A stretch of 14,852 bases of DNA from Planctomycetaceae bacterium. Lineage in GTDB: Bacteria; Planctomycetota; Planctomycetia; Pirellulales; Pirellulaceae. Numbering within the stretch: the first letter of the stretch is position 1; every line of letters begins with the position of its first letter. Below, in pieces: positions 1 through 7,625 of this stretch. The position numbers and the translations under genes are program-made. The DNA lies in contig SXHS01000212.1 in assembly GCA_005773145.1 (NCBI GenBank), forward strand, positions 1 to 14,852, given 5' to 3'. The notes under the pieces were generated by a model. It worked only from the letters and a program-made list of their open reading frames with translations. It had not been told where the DNA came from and ran no database searches.

Positions 1-795
1 GTCCGCGAGGCCACGGGGGTCTATGTGGTATTTGCTGGGCAGAAGCGGCCCTATCGCGCATCGGTCGTCGGCGTCGATCCGGCACACGACTTGGCGGTGC
101 TCGAAGTCAGCGCCGGCGATGCCGACCTAAGGGCGCTCCCGATCGGCAGCTCTCAGGATCTGCAAGTGGGACAAAAAGTCTTCGCCATTGGCAACCCGTT
201 CGGTCTTGATCAGACGCTGACGACGGGCGTGATCAGCGGACTCGACCGCGAAATCGCCGCCGGTGCCGGCCCGGAAGGGGTCGTAAAAATTCAAGGCGTG
301 ATTCAAACCGATGCCGCGATCAATCCTGGAAACTCGGGCGGCCCATTGCTCGATAGCGCCGGTCGGCTCATCGGGATCAACACGGCGATTGCCTCCACCA
401 CCGGCGCCTATGCCGGTATCGGGTTTGCGGTGCCGGTGGATATGGTCAATGAGATCGTCCCCGATTTGGTGCAGTTTGGAAAGCGGGCCAGCCCGGGACT
501 GGGGATTTCCGTCGCCTCCCCCGCCACGTCGCAGGGGCTCGACCTGCAAGGCGTCTTGGTGCTCGGCGTGGCCGAGAACGGGGCTGGGCACAAAGCGGGC
601 ATCCGACCGACCACACGAGAGGGAGCGGATATCTTATTGGGGGATGTCATTGTCGCCTTCGATGATACGCCCATTCGCACCCCCCAGGACCTCCAACGGG
701 CGCTCAGTCACCACAAGGTAGGCGACGAGATCACCCTCACCGTGGATCGGGAGGGCCAGATGATACCACTCAAGGTACGCCTGGATCGAGCGTAA
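1..795 (+). CDS. HtrA/DegP-type trypsin-like serine protease with PDZ domain, 5' end outside window
   Basis: The reading frame is open from base 1, so the N-terminus (signal or anchor and the catalytic His) lies outside the window. Visible parts are the family's Asp motif (HDLAVL, Asp codon 88-90), the GNPFGLDQTLTTG strand, and the nucleophile loop NPGNSGGPLL with the catalytic Ser codon at 334-336, followed by the GIGFAVPVD strand. From about base 480 a single PDZ domain follows (GVLVLGVAENGAGHKAG, then GDVIVAFDDTPI), ending at the TAA. Known of the family: periplasmic or envelope proteases/chaperones that degrade misfolded exported proteins, with PDZ domains binding exposed C-termini. One PDZ makes it closer to the DegS/HhoA layout than to DegP with two, though this cannot be settled without the N-terminus. 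The GTG at 25 is not a credible start because conserved protease sequence precedes it. It converges with the next gene, 20 nt away, and no clear terminator is visible between them. Confidence 0.93.
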   Translation, partial: VREATGVYVVFAGQKRPYRASVVGVDPAHDLAVLEVSAGDADLRALPIGSSQDLQVGQKVFAIGNPFGLDQTLTTGVISGLDREIAAGAGPEGVVKIQGVIQTDAAINPGNSGGPLLDSAGRLIGINTAIASTTGAYAGIGFAVPVDMVNEIVPDLVQFGKRASPGLGISVASPATSQGLDLQGVLVLGVAENGAGHKAGIRPTTREGADILLGDVIVAFDDTPIRTPQDLQRALSHHKVGDEITLTVDREGQMIPLKVRLDRA

Positions 796-815
796 TTTAA
801 CCCCCGGCGCATCGT

Positions 816-3746
816 TTACCGCCCAGCCGTAGGCGCCGGCGCATTGTCCCGATTCTTGTCCATGGGCGTCTTTGAACCAAAGAAGGGAAACCACGGCACC
901 TTGCCCTGCGCGTCGCGTTCGCGCCGCTCGATTGTGAGATCCGCATGGACCACCAGATGATTGTCGCGCATGACCACACGGGCCGACGCCCCGCGAAACC
1001 ATTGCAAGGGGGGAGCCTGGAACGTGTCGGGAACCTCATCAGCGGATGGTGCGTGGCCCTGCGGCCAGGCCGACGAACCCCAACCAGCCGGCTGATCCGC
1101 CGCCTGCTCCCGCCAGCGATACGAACCGCCCAACGGGCATACCAACTCCACTCCCAGCACTCCCTGAGCTACCTGCAGAGCCTCGGTTGTTGGAACGCCG
1201 AGTTGTTGCGTCAACAGATGGAAAAACTGCACGTTGCCCAAGGAGGCCTTGTAGCACCGCTGATACAAGCGGGAATTCACCCAGTCGGAAATGCGGGTGC
1301 CGGCAAGATCTGCCACTCTTAAACGAATCTGTGCTTCCTCTTCATCCTGCACGACACGAATCTGGGGTGTCGCGGTCTCCAGTACATCGCGCGAGAACGA
1401 CAACACCGAAAAGTCTTCGAACTGCCGACGGACCAGGCCTAGCGGAAATTCGCTGTAGCCCTGGGGGTCGGGCTGTGAGTCGTCTCCCAGGGCCAGATTG
1501 TCGAGCAAACCAAACTGTGGCCAGGCGCCTAGATACCCCGGTAACGAGCGCAAGGTTTGCATGGTGGCCAGAAACGGAATGCGGCGCTTGGTGGGTTCGG
1601 GCGATCCATCGCGCAGGCCTACAAATAGGTGATGCGGACCAACTGTGGGATCCCATGAACCGCCACGGACCACAGCATGGATATGGAGCAGATCGTCGTT
1701 CGGGCCAGCGACATAATCCTTGGTGGGTTCCCCCAATAGTGAGACGATCGTGCCGTACTGTTTTTGGTGGAAGGGGGACACATGGGCATCGATCTCCAAC
1801 CGCTCGTGTGCTCGGGCCGCTGCCGCCTTCCCGTCCTGCGGAGCTTCCGCGGGCCCCCGGCGACGTACGCCCACCAAGACGGGATCCATCTCGGGCCATG
1901 ATTGCTGTTGAAACTCCTGCCATTCGGCAATCTCACGCGCCTCTTGGGGTGTCACCCGCGATAGCGGTACATCGCCGATCGGTAAGTAGGTTCCCCGTTT
2001 GCCACGCAGCGAATCGGTGAGGTCTGTCTCTGCCTCGACGATGCGGCTGCCATCCGGGTACTGGCCAAATCCGTGCGGCAGCAATTGTCGGTCGACCAAG
2101 CCGGTCACGGATCCATTCGCCGTCCCTTCCGCACGCCCGGCCAGGCGCGCGAATTGCAGCAACTCCTGATCGATCGCCGATCGCAAGCGGCGGCGCAGTT
2201 CGACTTGATAGTGCGGCGAACTGAGATGTTGAAAGAAGGGACGCGACAAGTAAACCCATACCGTATCCTGCCGGGCCAACGGCATTTCCCGACGCGCCTG
2301 GCGGAATTCGGGCAGGTCTCCCAATCGATTTTTGCCCGCGCTCGCCCGCAGAAATCCCTCCATCACGGCACGAGATGTGGTGACCAAGTGATAGCTGCCA
2401 CTTACGGCGTAGAAAGAGCGTAGTTCGTTGGACGGAGTGGACAAGAAGGAAACCTTCTGATCGGCGATCGTCACATCCGACAACGTTGCGCCGCGAGTGG
2501 CAAAGCGTTTCAGCGCGGCGGATCGCTGTTGTGAGATATTCAATCCCAATAACGGATTACGAGCTTCGAATAAGATGCCAATCCCCGCACCTTCCGCTAG
2601 GTAAAAGTCATGACCGATGAGCGCCACATCGGCAATTACTTGCGGTCCCAGGATTTCGGTGAGCGCGGACTCCTCGAGCGCCAGTTGTTGTTGCACACGC
2701 TTGTTCTTCGCATCATGCTGCCCCCGCTGGCGGATCATTTGAGCCAGATTGCCGCCGTAATCTTCCAAAAGATGGGTCAACCACAGATAATTCGTGAAGT
2801 CGCCGAATCGAACAGAAAAACAATCTGCCGGAACCACCTGCGCGATCGGCTCGATCGCCACTCTTGCTAACGGATCATCCGCAGCCATGGCTGCTGTCGT
2901 GAGACTTGGGGTTGGATCTGGCAACGCGACATCGGCGACTTCACGCGCGGGCGAGTCCGTTGCCAAAGCTTCTGCCAAAACGGCTTGACGCATGGCATCG
3001 GTGCGCAACAGCAAGTCCAGCGATTTGCGTCCAGGGGAAGGCTCGCGAATGGGACGTAAGGTTGCATCCGACAATAGGGGCGGCGGAAGCTGCAAGCGCC
3101 ACTGCAACATGCGCGTCAGATACAGCTCGGCATCCGGCAGGTAATCAGCCGATCGGCGCTGTTGATCCAACATCTGATGGTATTGTCGCCACCACTGCCG
3201 CATGAGACGACGATGGCTGCGTGGGTTATCCATGGGGGTCAGACGATGAGTCTCCGAAGACACCCCCTCGACACGAACCTGCAAGGGCTCCGACCCCGTA
3301 AACAAAAAGGTTACCGTCACGTTCGCCGGAGTGTCGTCGGGACCAGCCTCCGCTGGGGATGCATCCGTCAATAGCCCACGCAGCGCGTCGAGAGGGCCAC
3401 CGGTCGAGATCGCCGGGTAGTGAAGCCGTTGTTGGGATTCCGTCACAAAAATCGCGCGGGTGGCCAGCGCCACCTGCTGCGGACTGGCGTTGGCGGGCAA
3501 ACGCAGGGTCACGCGACCAACCCCGAAGGGCTCGCCCACAACCGCCTCCGTCGGACTCCCCAACAGGGCCAATGGCTGAGCACGGACCGCCTCCGGCCCA
3601 TGGGCGGCCACGATCGCCAGCAGACAGCCAATGATCACTCGGTGACGGCTTGACTCGCCGCAACACGCTCCATCACGAGAGAACACCGGTGCCCCAAGCC
3701 ATCGAGCTGACCGTACGGCCAAACGCCTATCGAACTGTCGTGTCAT
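816..3746 (-). CDS. Large predicted secreted protein of unknown function (planctomycete type)
   Basis: A 976-codon frame with ATG at 3746 preceded by a GGAG Shine-Dalgarno seven bases upstream (3754-3757). The N-terminus carries a long, basic n-region, a hydrophobic core (VIIGCLLAIVAA, residues 37-48) and a plausible signal-peptidase site after AVRA at residue 56, so export is likely. No catalytic motif was recognised. A stretch at residues 305-325 (VPADCFSVRFGDFTNYLWL) opens a central region (about 305-540) with alternating strand-like and helical segments. I recall similar text from large planctomycete hypothetical proteins and, more loosely, from DUF3352-like proteins; this is memory, not a search. 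The C-terminal residues after about 900 contain a strand-like segment (ARVVMRDNHLVVHADLTIE) and a polar tail. No transmembrane helix is obvious after the signal. It is probably its own transcription unit, with a 157-nt spacer upstream. The long antisense frames inside it are shadows. Confidence 0.85.
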   Translation of the reverse strand: MTRQFDRRLAVRSARWLGAPVFSRDGACCGESSRHRVIIGCLLAIVAAHGPEAVRAQPLALLGSPTEAVVGEPFGVGRVTLRLPANASPQQVALATRAIFVTESQQRLHYPAISTGGPLDALRGLLTDASPAEAGPDDTPANVTVTFLFTGSEPLQVRVEGVSSETHRLTPMDNPRSHRRLMRQWWRQYHQMLDQQRRSADYLPDAELYLTRMLQWRLQLPPPLLSDATLRPIREPSPGRKSLDLLLRTDAMRQAVLAEALATDSPAREVADVALPDPTPSLTTAAMAADDPLARVAIEPIAQVVPADCFSVRFGDFTNYLWLTHLLEDYGGNLAQMIRQRGQHDAKNKRVQQQLALEESALTEILGPQVIADVALIGHDFYLAEGAGIGILFEARNPLLGLNISQQRSAALKRFATRGATLSDVTIADQKVSFLSTPSNELRSFYAVSGSYHLVTTSRAVMEGFLRASAGKNRLGDLPEFRQARREMPLARQDTVWVYLSRPFFQHLSSPHYQVELRRRLRSAIDQELLQFARLAGRAEGTANGSVTGLVDRQLLPHGFGQYPDGSRIVEAETDLTDSLRGKRGTYLPIGDVPLSRVTPQEAREIAEWQEFQQQSWPEMDPVLVGVRRRGPAEAPQDGKAAAARAHERLEIDAHVSPFHQKQYGTIVSLLGEPTKDYVAGPNDDLLHIHAVVRGGSWDPTVGPHHLFVGLRDGSPEPTKRRIPFLATMQTLRSLPGYLGAWPQFGLLDNLALGDDSQPDPQGYSEFPLGLVRRQFEDFSVLSFSRDVLETATPQIRVVQDEEEAQIRLRVADLAGTRISDWVNSRLYQRCYKASLGNVQFFHLLTQQLGVPTTEALQVAQGVLGVELVCPLGGSYRWREQAADQPAGWGSSAWPQGHAPSADEVPDTFQAPPLQWFRGASARVVMRDNHLVVHADLTIERRERDAQGKVPWFPFFGSKTPMDKNRDNAPAPTAGR

Positions 3747-3753
3747 AACGTTA

Positions 3754-3757
3754 CTCC
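3754..3757 (-). promoter_or_regulatory. Ribosome binding site GGAG for the 976-residue secreted protein
   Basis: Read on the minus strand, GGAG lies seven bases before the ATG at 3746. It supports this start over the in-frame GTG at codon 37, which would remove the basic n-region of the signal peptide. Confidence 0.6.
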
Positions 3758-3790
3758 ATGACGGATCGCTGGTAGCATTTGAACCTCGGC

Positions 3791-3799
3791 ATTATCACA
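3791..3799 (-). promoter_or_regulatory. Candidate extended -10 promoter element upstream of the 976-residue protein
   Basis: The minus strand reads TGTGATAAT, an extended -10-like element about 45 nt upstream of the ATG, inside a local AT-rich island (3790-3822) in an otherwise GC-rich region. No good -35 hexamer sits 17 nt further upstream. It is only a candidate, since planctomycete promoters are poorly predictable by eye. Confidence 0.25.
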
Positions 3800-3903
3800 T
3801 ATTTCCCATTAGATGGTATACGTTACGGTCGTTGGAAGTCCATGGAGTGATTCAGGGCACGACGTCAGTAGTGTGACTTGCTGGGACTACAGAAGGACTC
3901 TTG

Positions 3904-5160
3904 CTATTCTCGTGAATTCAAATCGGGATTCGGTGCATGCGGATAAGCGACTGGCTGGTAGGCAATCGCCAGCTCGGGGGTCCATATCTGCGGGCCGCCG
4001 CGTGCGCGTGATCTGAGGACTCGGTCGAGTATTCCGCCCGACAACAAAGTGCGCTCGACGGGATAAGTCGGGCGTCCTGTGTGCACCATCGTTTCAATGG
4101 CTTTAAGCAAATAGGCGAAATGAGGATAATGCGGGTCGGATCGTTCTTCAAAGGAGGTGGCAAGAACCGTTTCCTTGCCTCTAATACGTAAGCCAACGGC
4201 GCTACGTGAAATCGAGGGAAGCATCAGGACTGCGCCCTGCAAACCATCGCAATACTCAAATAGGAACAGCGTTGCGCCATCGTCCCGGTACACGTCCGCA
4301 TGGGCGGTCTTGGGCACAATCGCTAGAGCAGCATCTAACACATCCTTGTTAACCATTCTCTCATGTACAGCCGTCCAAGCTTCTGGACCTTGGAGACACT
4401 GCACCCATTTCACCCCCGTTTCAGCCCCAGCACGTCGTTCCACCAATGCTTGATAACATTCCAGCGCGTGGATGCCGTACTTATCCAACTCGCCATAGCC
4501 AACGCCGACGGCCGACTCCACAGGACTGCCCAGGGGAACCTCAACAAGCGGACTGCGATAGCTGACAGGCAGGGATGAGCCTGCCATAAGCGGAATCTTC
4601 ATCTCACCTGCTCGATCGTACATCCACTTGGCATCATCCCATACTGGCCCCAAGTGTTTATCATTAAAAACCGGCACAACTCGTTTGTGCGCTGCGAACG
4701 AGTTCGAAACCTCCTCAAAAAAGCGCCGCCGGGGATAAAGGCGTTGGCCAAGGTCATTCATGGGATAGTCACCGTGCTCACCGATGATCAAGACCCCGTC
4801 GACGGCGATGGCGTTGCGTTCAAGCGTTAGCGCTCCGGCAATGGTATCGAAAATAGGAATTTTGTACTGATTGGATATCCCGCGCGCCAAGTCATTTCGG
4901 GGAAACTGATCAACGTACATGGAAGCCAGCGTCAAGGCTGGACCAGGTCCGCCATCATGTTCCCAACCCGTTAAGATCTTCCCGAGAATTGCCTCTGCGT
5001 GCGATCCTGGACGATAGACGGTGACTACCGCGGCAACCGACTTAGCGGCCCCGCGCGTGCCAGCGGCTGCGGGCGACTCATCTCCGGCGGCGATGAATGC
5101 TCTGGAAGCCCCCACCAGTCCGACGGAGGTGGCCGTCATGAATTTCCGTCGACTGATCAT
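3904..5160 (-). CDS. Tat-signal protein of unknown function, oxidoreductase-like fold suspected
   Basis: A 418-residue protein. The N-terminus MISRRKFMTATSVGLVG is a twin-arginine signal (SRRKFM at residues 3-8, then a hydrophobic stretch), so folded export to the periplasm is expected. Mature features include a strand-turn-helix near residues 40-60 (VAAVVTVYRPGSHAEAI), then VDGVLIIGEHGDYPMND and GQRLYPRRRFFEE, which I recognise as the signature of a recurrent Tat-exported family in Planctomycetes and Acidobacteria that usually has no assigned function. The sequence loosely recalls GFO/IDH/MocA oxidoreductases, but no GxGxxG dinucleotide-binding loop is visible, so enzyme activity is unproven. 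I chose ATG 5160 rather than the upstream TTG at 5193 because GGAG sits nine bases before it and it puts the RR motif at the very N-terminus. By eye it is less GC-rich than its neighbours. It appears to be a single-gene unit. Confidence 0.88.
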   Translation of the reverse strand: MISRRKFMTATSVGLVGASRAFIAAGDESPAAAGTRGAAKSVAAVVTVYRPGSHAEAILGKILTGWEHDGGPGPALTLASMYVDQFPRNDLARGISNQYKIPIFDTIAGALTLERNAIAVDGVLIIGEHGDYPMNDLGQRLYPRRRFFEEVSNSFAAHKRVVPVFNDKHLGPVWDDAKWMYDRAGEMKIPLMAGSSLPVSYRSPLVEVPLGSPVESAVGVGYGELDKYGIHALECYQALVERRAGAETGVKWVQCLQGPEAWTAVHERMVNKDVLDAALAIVPKTAHADVYRDDGATLFLFEYCDGLQGAVLMLPSISRSAVGLRIRGKETVLATSFEERSDPHYPHFAYLLKAIETMVHTGRPTYPVERTLLSGGILDRVLRSRARGGPQIWTPELAIAYQPVAYPHAPNPDLNSRE

Positions 5161-5169
5161 TGCCGCTAT

Positions 5170-5173
5170 CTCC
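5170..5173 (-). promoter_or_regulatory. Ribosome binding site GGAG deciding the Tat-protein start
   Basis: GGAG on the minus strand, nine bases upstream of ATG 5160. It favours this ATG over the longer TTG-initiated frame beginning at 5193, in which the same GGAG would lie inside the coding sequence. Confidence 0.55.
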
Positions 5174-5201
5174 GTCGGCGATTGTTGTAACAATTTTGAG
5201 C

Positions 5202-5312
5202 CTACATTGACATTCGATGCTGCCGACCCGTTGTGATGTCAGCAGTTCGAACCAGAGTTGCCACTTCGTCGACTGTGTCTTGCGGCATGTCAGAATACCA
5301 TGGTATCAACAT
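5202..5312 (-). CDS. Possible 36-residue small ORF or gene remnant in the leader of the Tat-protein gene
   Basis: From ATG 5312 the frame encodes MLIPWYSDMPQDTVDEVATL and continues to a stop at 5202, 41 nt before the Tat-protein start. The acidic, helix-compatible composition reads more like real protein than most shadows in this window, and the region has no competing gene. No convincing Shine-Dalgarno is present and no homology is recognised. It could be a leader peptide, the decayed 3' end of a lost gene, or chance. Confidence 0.15.
   Translation of the reverse strand: MLIPWYSDMPQDTVDEVATLVRTADITTGRQHRMSM
5295..5306. promoter_or_regulatory. 12-bp perfect palindrome, possible operator
   Basis: ATACCATGGTAT is a perfect dyad with no spacer, located 135 nt upstream of the Tat-protein ATG. 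Such sites can bind dimeric regulators, but a single 12-bp palindrome can also occur by chance; no second copy was noticed. Confidence 0.15.
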
Positions 5313-5362
5313 GGTCGGTGGGTTGGTAGCATGCTGGGAGCTCTGCGGGCCGCATGTGGGGG

Positions 5363-5394
5363 CGATTCCCGTCGTAACCCGAAGCGTTAGCGAG
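5363..5394 (+). repeat. Dispersed planctomycete-type intergenic repeat, copy 1
   Basis: A 32-base element containing the core CGTAACCCGAAG followed by GCGTTAGCGAG. It matches copy 2 at 7511-7542 in 29 of 32 positions by manual alignment. Its 3' part (CGTTAGCGAG, 5385-5394) recurs directly at 5411-5420 and inverted at 5440-5448. I recall this element as abundant between genes in Rhodopirellula/Blastopirellula-like genomes; its function is not known to me. Confidence 0.75.
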
Positions 5395-5410
5395 AGACCA
5401 TTGCGAGGGG

Positions 5411-5448
5411 CGTTAGCGAGGAAATTTCGGACTCGCTGATCGCTAACG
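5411..5448 (-). terminator. Inverted CGTTAGCGA repeat overlapping the glycosyltransferase stop codon
   Basis: CGTTAGCGA (5411-5419) and TCGCTAACG (5440-5448) form a perfect 9-bp stem with a 20-base loop. The stop codon of the glycosyltransferase gene (5443-5445) lies inside the right arm. There is no T-tract, so intrinsic termination is uncertain. The arms are fragments of the adjoining dispersed repeat, so the structure may simply reflect repeat insertion. Confidence 0.3.
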
Positions 5449-7314
5449 CCGATCGGTGTCGGCTGCGCCGTTCGCAATGGCCGGCTCGCGCAGCGGACCC
5501 AGCAGTAACAGCTCGGACTTGCGCAGGAAGTAGGGGACGCGAGCCACAATCCCCACGTCGCGGGGCAGATGTCCGCCGATTTTCTCGAAATCATGGCTTG
5601 AAGTGATCAAGTAGTGCGAGTCTTCCCTTGTCAAAAAAGAGACCGCCTCGTCTGCTTGTCGACGTGTCAGCTCGCGGATGGGGCGTCGCGCGTAGAAAAC
5701 CCAACTCGGCTCCAAACAGCCGTAAGCGGCTAGTTGAGATGGCGATGTCGTCGGCGGAATACAAGACAAAAGAACATCACTTTGTTGATGTTGATCAATG
5801 CGTGTGGTGCCATAGGCAAACAGTCCCGTCGCGAACACCGTCGCCGTAACCGCCAGGCTGACGGCCACGCGCTGCGGTTGTTGTTTCGTCAAAAAGACCC
5901 AAGTCATCGCACCACCAGCAAGTGGCACAAGACCCAGCAGGCCCAGGCTCGCTTCACCTGGCAAGTATCGGATCCCTGCGAATACCAAGCCTGCCGTAAT
6001 GCCAAACCCCGCCAACAACAGCGTCACACTCACGGCTCGCCACCAGTGGGGTGAGACGATCAACTCTCCGTCCAGCCATCGATCGATCATCAATCCCAAC
6101 AACAAGCCAACCGCCGGATAGGTGGGAGTGATATAGCTGGGAAGTTTGGTTTGCGCCAACGAAAAGGCGCCGATGTAGACACCGACCCAGCAAACCGCAA
6201 ACAGCACACCCGCCGCTTGCTGGTTGGTACGACGCAACTGTGAGGCAACAAAAACGGACGTGGGTACCGCCAATACGGACCACGGAAACGTACCGACCAA
6301 CAAGGCGACGAGGTAGAACAGAATGGCAGGACCGTCATGACCCTCCATAGGAGTCAGCGCCCGGCCCAGGTTGTGCTCGAGAAAAAAACCACGCAGCCAG
6401 GCGCCATCCGTGCGTAGGCCCACCCAGACGTACCATGGTGCTGCCACGGCCAGTGTGGCCATCAAGGCTGTCGGCCAACGCATCGTCGCTAATGTCCGCA
6501 GACCATGACGCGGCTGCAACCAGTGGGCTAAGGCGCGCATGGCCGTTTGGTACCCGACCGTGGCCGATGTCGTCGGCGTTTGCGGCAGGCGCGCCAGATA
6601 GCGAAAGGCAACGATCACGGCCACGGGTAGCACGATGCCAACGGGGCCCTTGGCTAGTACCGCCACGCCGAAAACAGCAAAGACAGACGCCGTCGCGACG
6701 TGTGTCGCGGGATAGTAGTCGGGTGATGCCACCGGCCGGCTACCCTCGCTGGCCCGCGATAGGTGCGATGGGCGCGAGGCCTGGAGTGTCTCCGACGGGG
6801 GAAAGGCCAACCAGGCATAAGTTGCCAGTCCCAACGTGGTGCAAAAAATGAGCAGGGCATCTGGTGTGGCCGCTCGACCGGCAACACCGAACATCAGGCA
6901 AGTGGACAAGGCCAGGCCGCTCCACAACCCGGCACGAGGACTGAACAGGCGTCGCCCGAGATGATACGTGACCAGTACCGTGGCCGTCGCCGCCACTGCC
7001 GACCAAAATCGGGCCGCGAACTCATTAACACCAAACACCGCGTAAGCGGTCATCATGCACCAATACAACAACACCGGCTTGTGCGTGCGTAGCTCGGCGT
7101 TGAACATGGGTACGACCCAGTCCTGCCGCTCGAGCATCTCGTAGGCACAACCCGCGTTACGGGGCTCGTCCCGGTCCCACAATCGGGCCGAGCCGAGGTT
7201 AAGAAACAGCACACTGGCACAGACAGCCAGAAGTAGCAGTTGGTGACGAACTAGAGAATTCCACGACGTGTCAGAGGCTGTCGAGATATTCGAGGCTTTT
7301 GTCGTCCGATGCAT
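5443..7314 (-). CDS. ArnT/PMT-like GT83 membrane glycosyltransferase
   Basis: A 623-residue polytopic membrane protein from ATG 7314. After a first hydrophobic helix (residues 24-41) comes the loop LWDRDEPRNAGCAYEMLERQ (residues 46-65), with the acidic D-x-D-E pair and R-x-A pattern of GT-C lipid-linked sugar transferases, then DWVVPMFNAELRTHKPVLLYW, the hallmark of ArnT/PMT proteins. Many further hydrophobic helices follow, including KGPVGIVLP and the TKLPSYITPTYPAVG segment. The C-terminal ~130 residues form a soluble domain, as in this family. The expected role is transfer of a sugar from a polyprenyl-phosphate donor to lipid A, glycan or protein on the outer face of the inner membrane; the substrate cannot be read from sequence. 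The frame extends to a TTG at 7395, but ATG 7314 is preferred because it leaves a normal N-terminus. The ribosome binding site is weak, so the start is uncertain. Dispersed repeats lie on both sides. Confidence 0.9.
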   Translation of the reverse strand: MHRTTKASNISTASDTSWNSLVRHQLLLLAVCASVLFLNLGSARLWDRDEPRNAGCAYEMLERQDWVVPMFNAELRTHKPVLLYWCMMTAYAVFGVNEFAARFWSAVAATATVLVTYHLGRRLFSPRAGLWSGLALSTCLMFGVAGRAATPDALLIFCTTLGLATYAWLAFPPSETLQASRPSHLSRASEGSRPVASPDYYPATHVATASVFAVFGVAVLAKGPVGIVLPVAVIVAFRYLARLPQTPTTSATVGYQTAMRALAHWLQPRHGLRTLATMRWPTALMATLAVAAPWYVWVGLRTDGAWLRGFFLEHNLGRALTPMEGHDGPAILFYLVALLVGTFPWSVLAVPTSVFVASQLRRTNQQAAGVLFAVCWVGVYIGAFSLAQTKLPSYITPTYPAVGLLLGLMIDRWLDGELIVSPHWWRAVSVTLLLAGFGITAGLVFAGIRYLPGEASLGLLGLVPLAGGAMTWVFLTKQQPQRVAVSLAVTATVFATGLFAYGTTRIDQHQQSDVLLSCIPPTTSPSQLAAYGCLEPSWVFYARRPIRELTRRQADEAVSFLTREDSHYLITSSHDFEKIGGHLPRDVGIVARVPYFLRKSELLLLGPLREPAIANGAADTDRR

Positions 7315-7510
7315 AATCCAAGGCCCTGCTGTTGCCGCCCGAGGATGGAGTGACGTCGAGCCACGCGGCTGAAGTCGTCCGGCAGGGTCCGCCAATTGCG
7401 ATCACTGCGGTACTACCGGGCGCGCGGAGCATAACGGGCCGGCCAAAAAGGCACAACAGCAGCTTAATCTTGAGCAGTGCACGACTACCGTCATCGCGCG
7501 GTTGCTGGGA

Positions 7511-7542
7511 CGATTCCCATCGTAACCCGAAGCCTCAGCGAG
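7511..7542 (+). repeat. Dispersed planctomycete-type intergenic repeat, copy 2
   Basis: Matches copy 1 at 5363-5394 in 29 of 32 positions, including the invariant core CGTAACCCGAAG. It is in the same orientation as copy 1, on the far side of the glycosyltransferase gene. Differences are one base before the core and two in the 3' GCGTTAGCGAG part, here GCCTCAGCGAG. Confidence 0.75.
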
Positions 7543-7587
7543 GGAATTCCTGATGTTCTCGTTATCGTTGATAGCACTGCAATGTGC

Positions 7588-7623
7588 GCTAGTTCAAAAC
7601 GACCAAGGCCGATGGTCGCTAGC
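7588..7623 (-). other. Bulged hairpin downstream of dus
   Basis: Outer arms GCTAG (7588-7592) and CTAGC (7619-7623) enclose inner arms CGACCA (7600-7605) and TGGTCG (7613-7618), with a 7-base bulge on the left side. It is the third hairpin after the dus stop and could stabilise or end the transcript. There is no T-tract. Confidence 0.25.
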
Positions 7624-7625
7624 AG

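Noticed and set aside
1046..2020. 324-codon plus-strand frame inside the large secreted protein gene
   Set aside because: It is antisense to a 976-codon frame with a ribosome binding site and signal peptide, and its Arg/Pro/Ala-heavy content is typical of GC-rich shadow frames.
5161..5193. TTG-initiated longer version of the Tat protein
   Set aside because: ATG 5160 has a better placed ribosome binding site and positions the twin-arginine motif correctly.
7271..7456. 61-codon minus-strand frame overlapping the glycosyltransferase start
   Set aside because: It begins with TTG, has no ribosome binding site or recognisable content, and overlaps the start of the glycosyltransferase by about 44 nt. 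A real small gene cannot be excluded, but nothing supports it.
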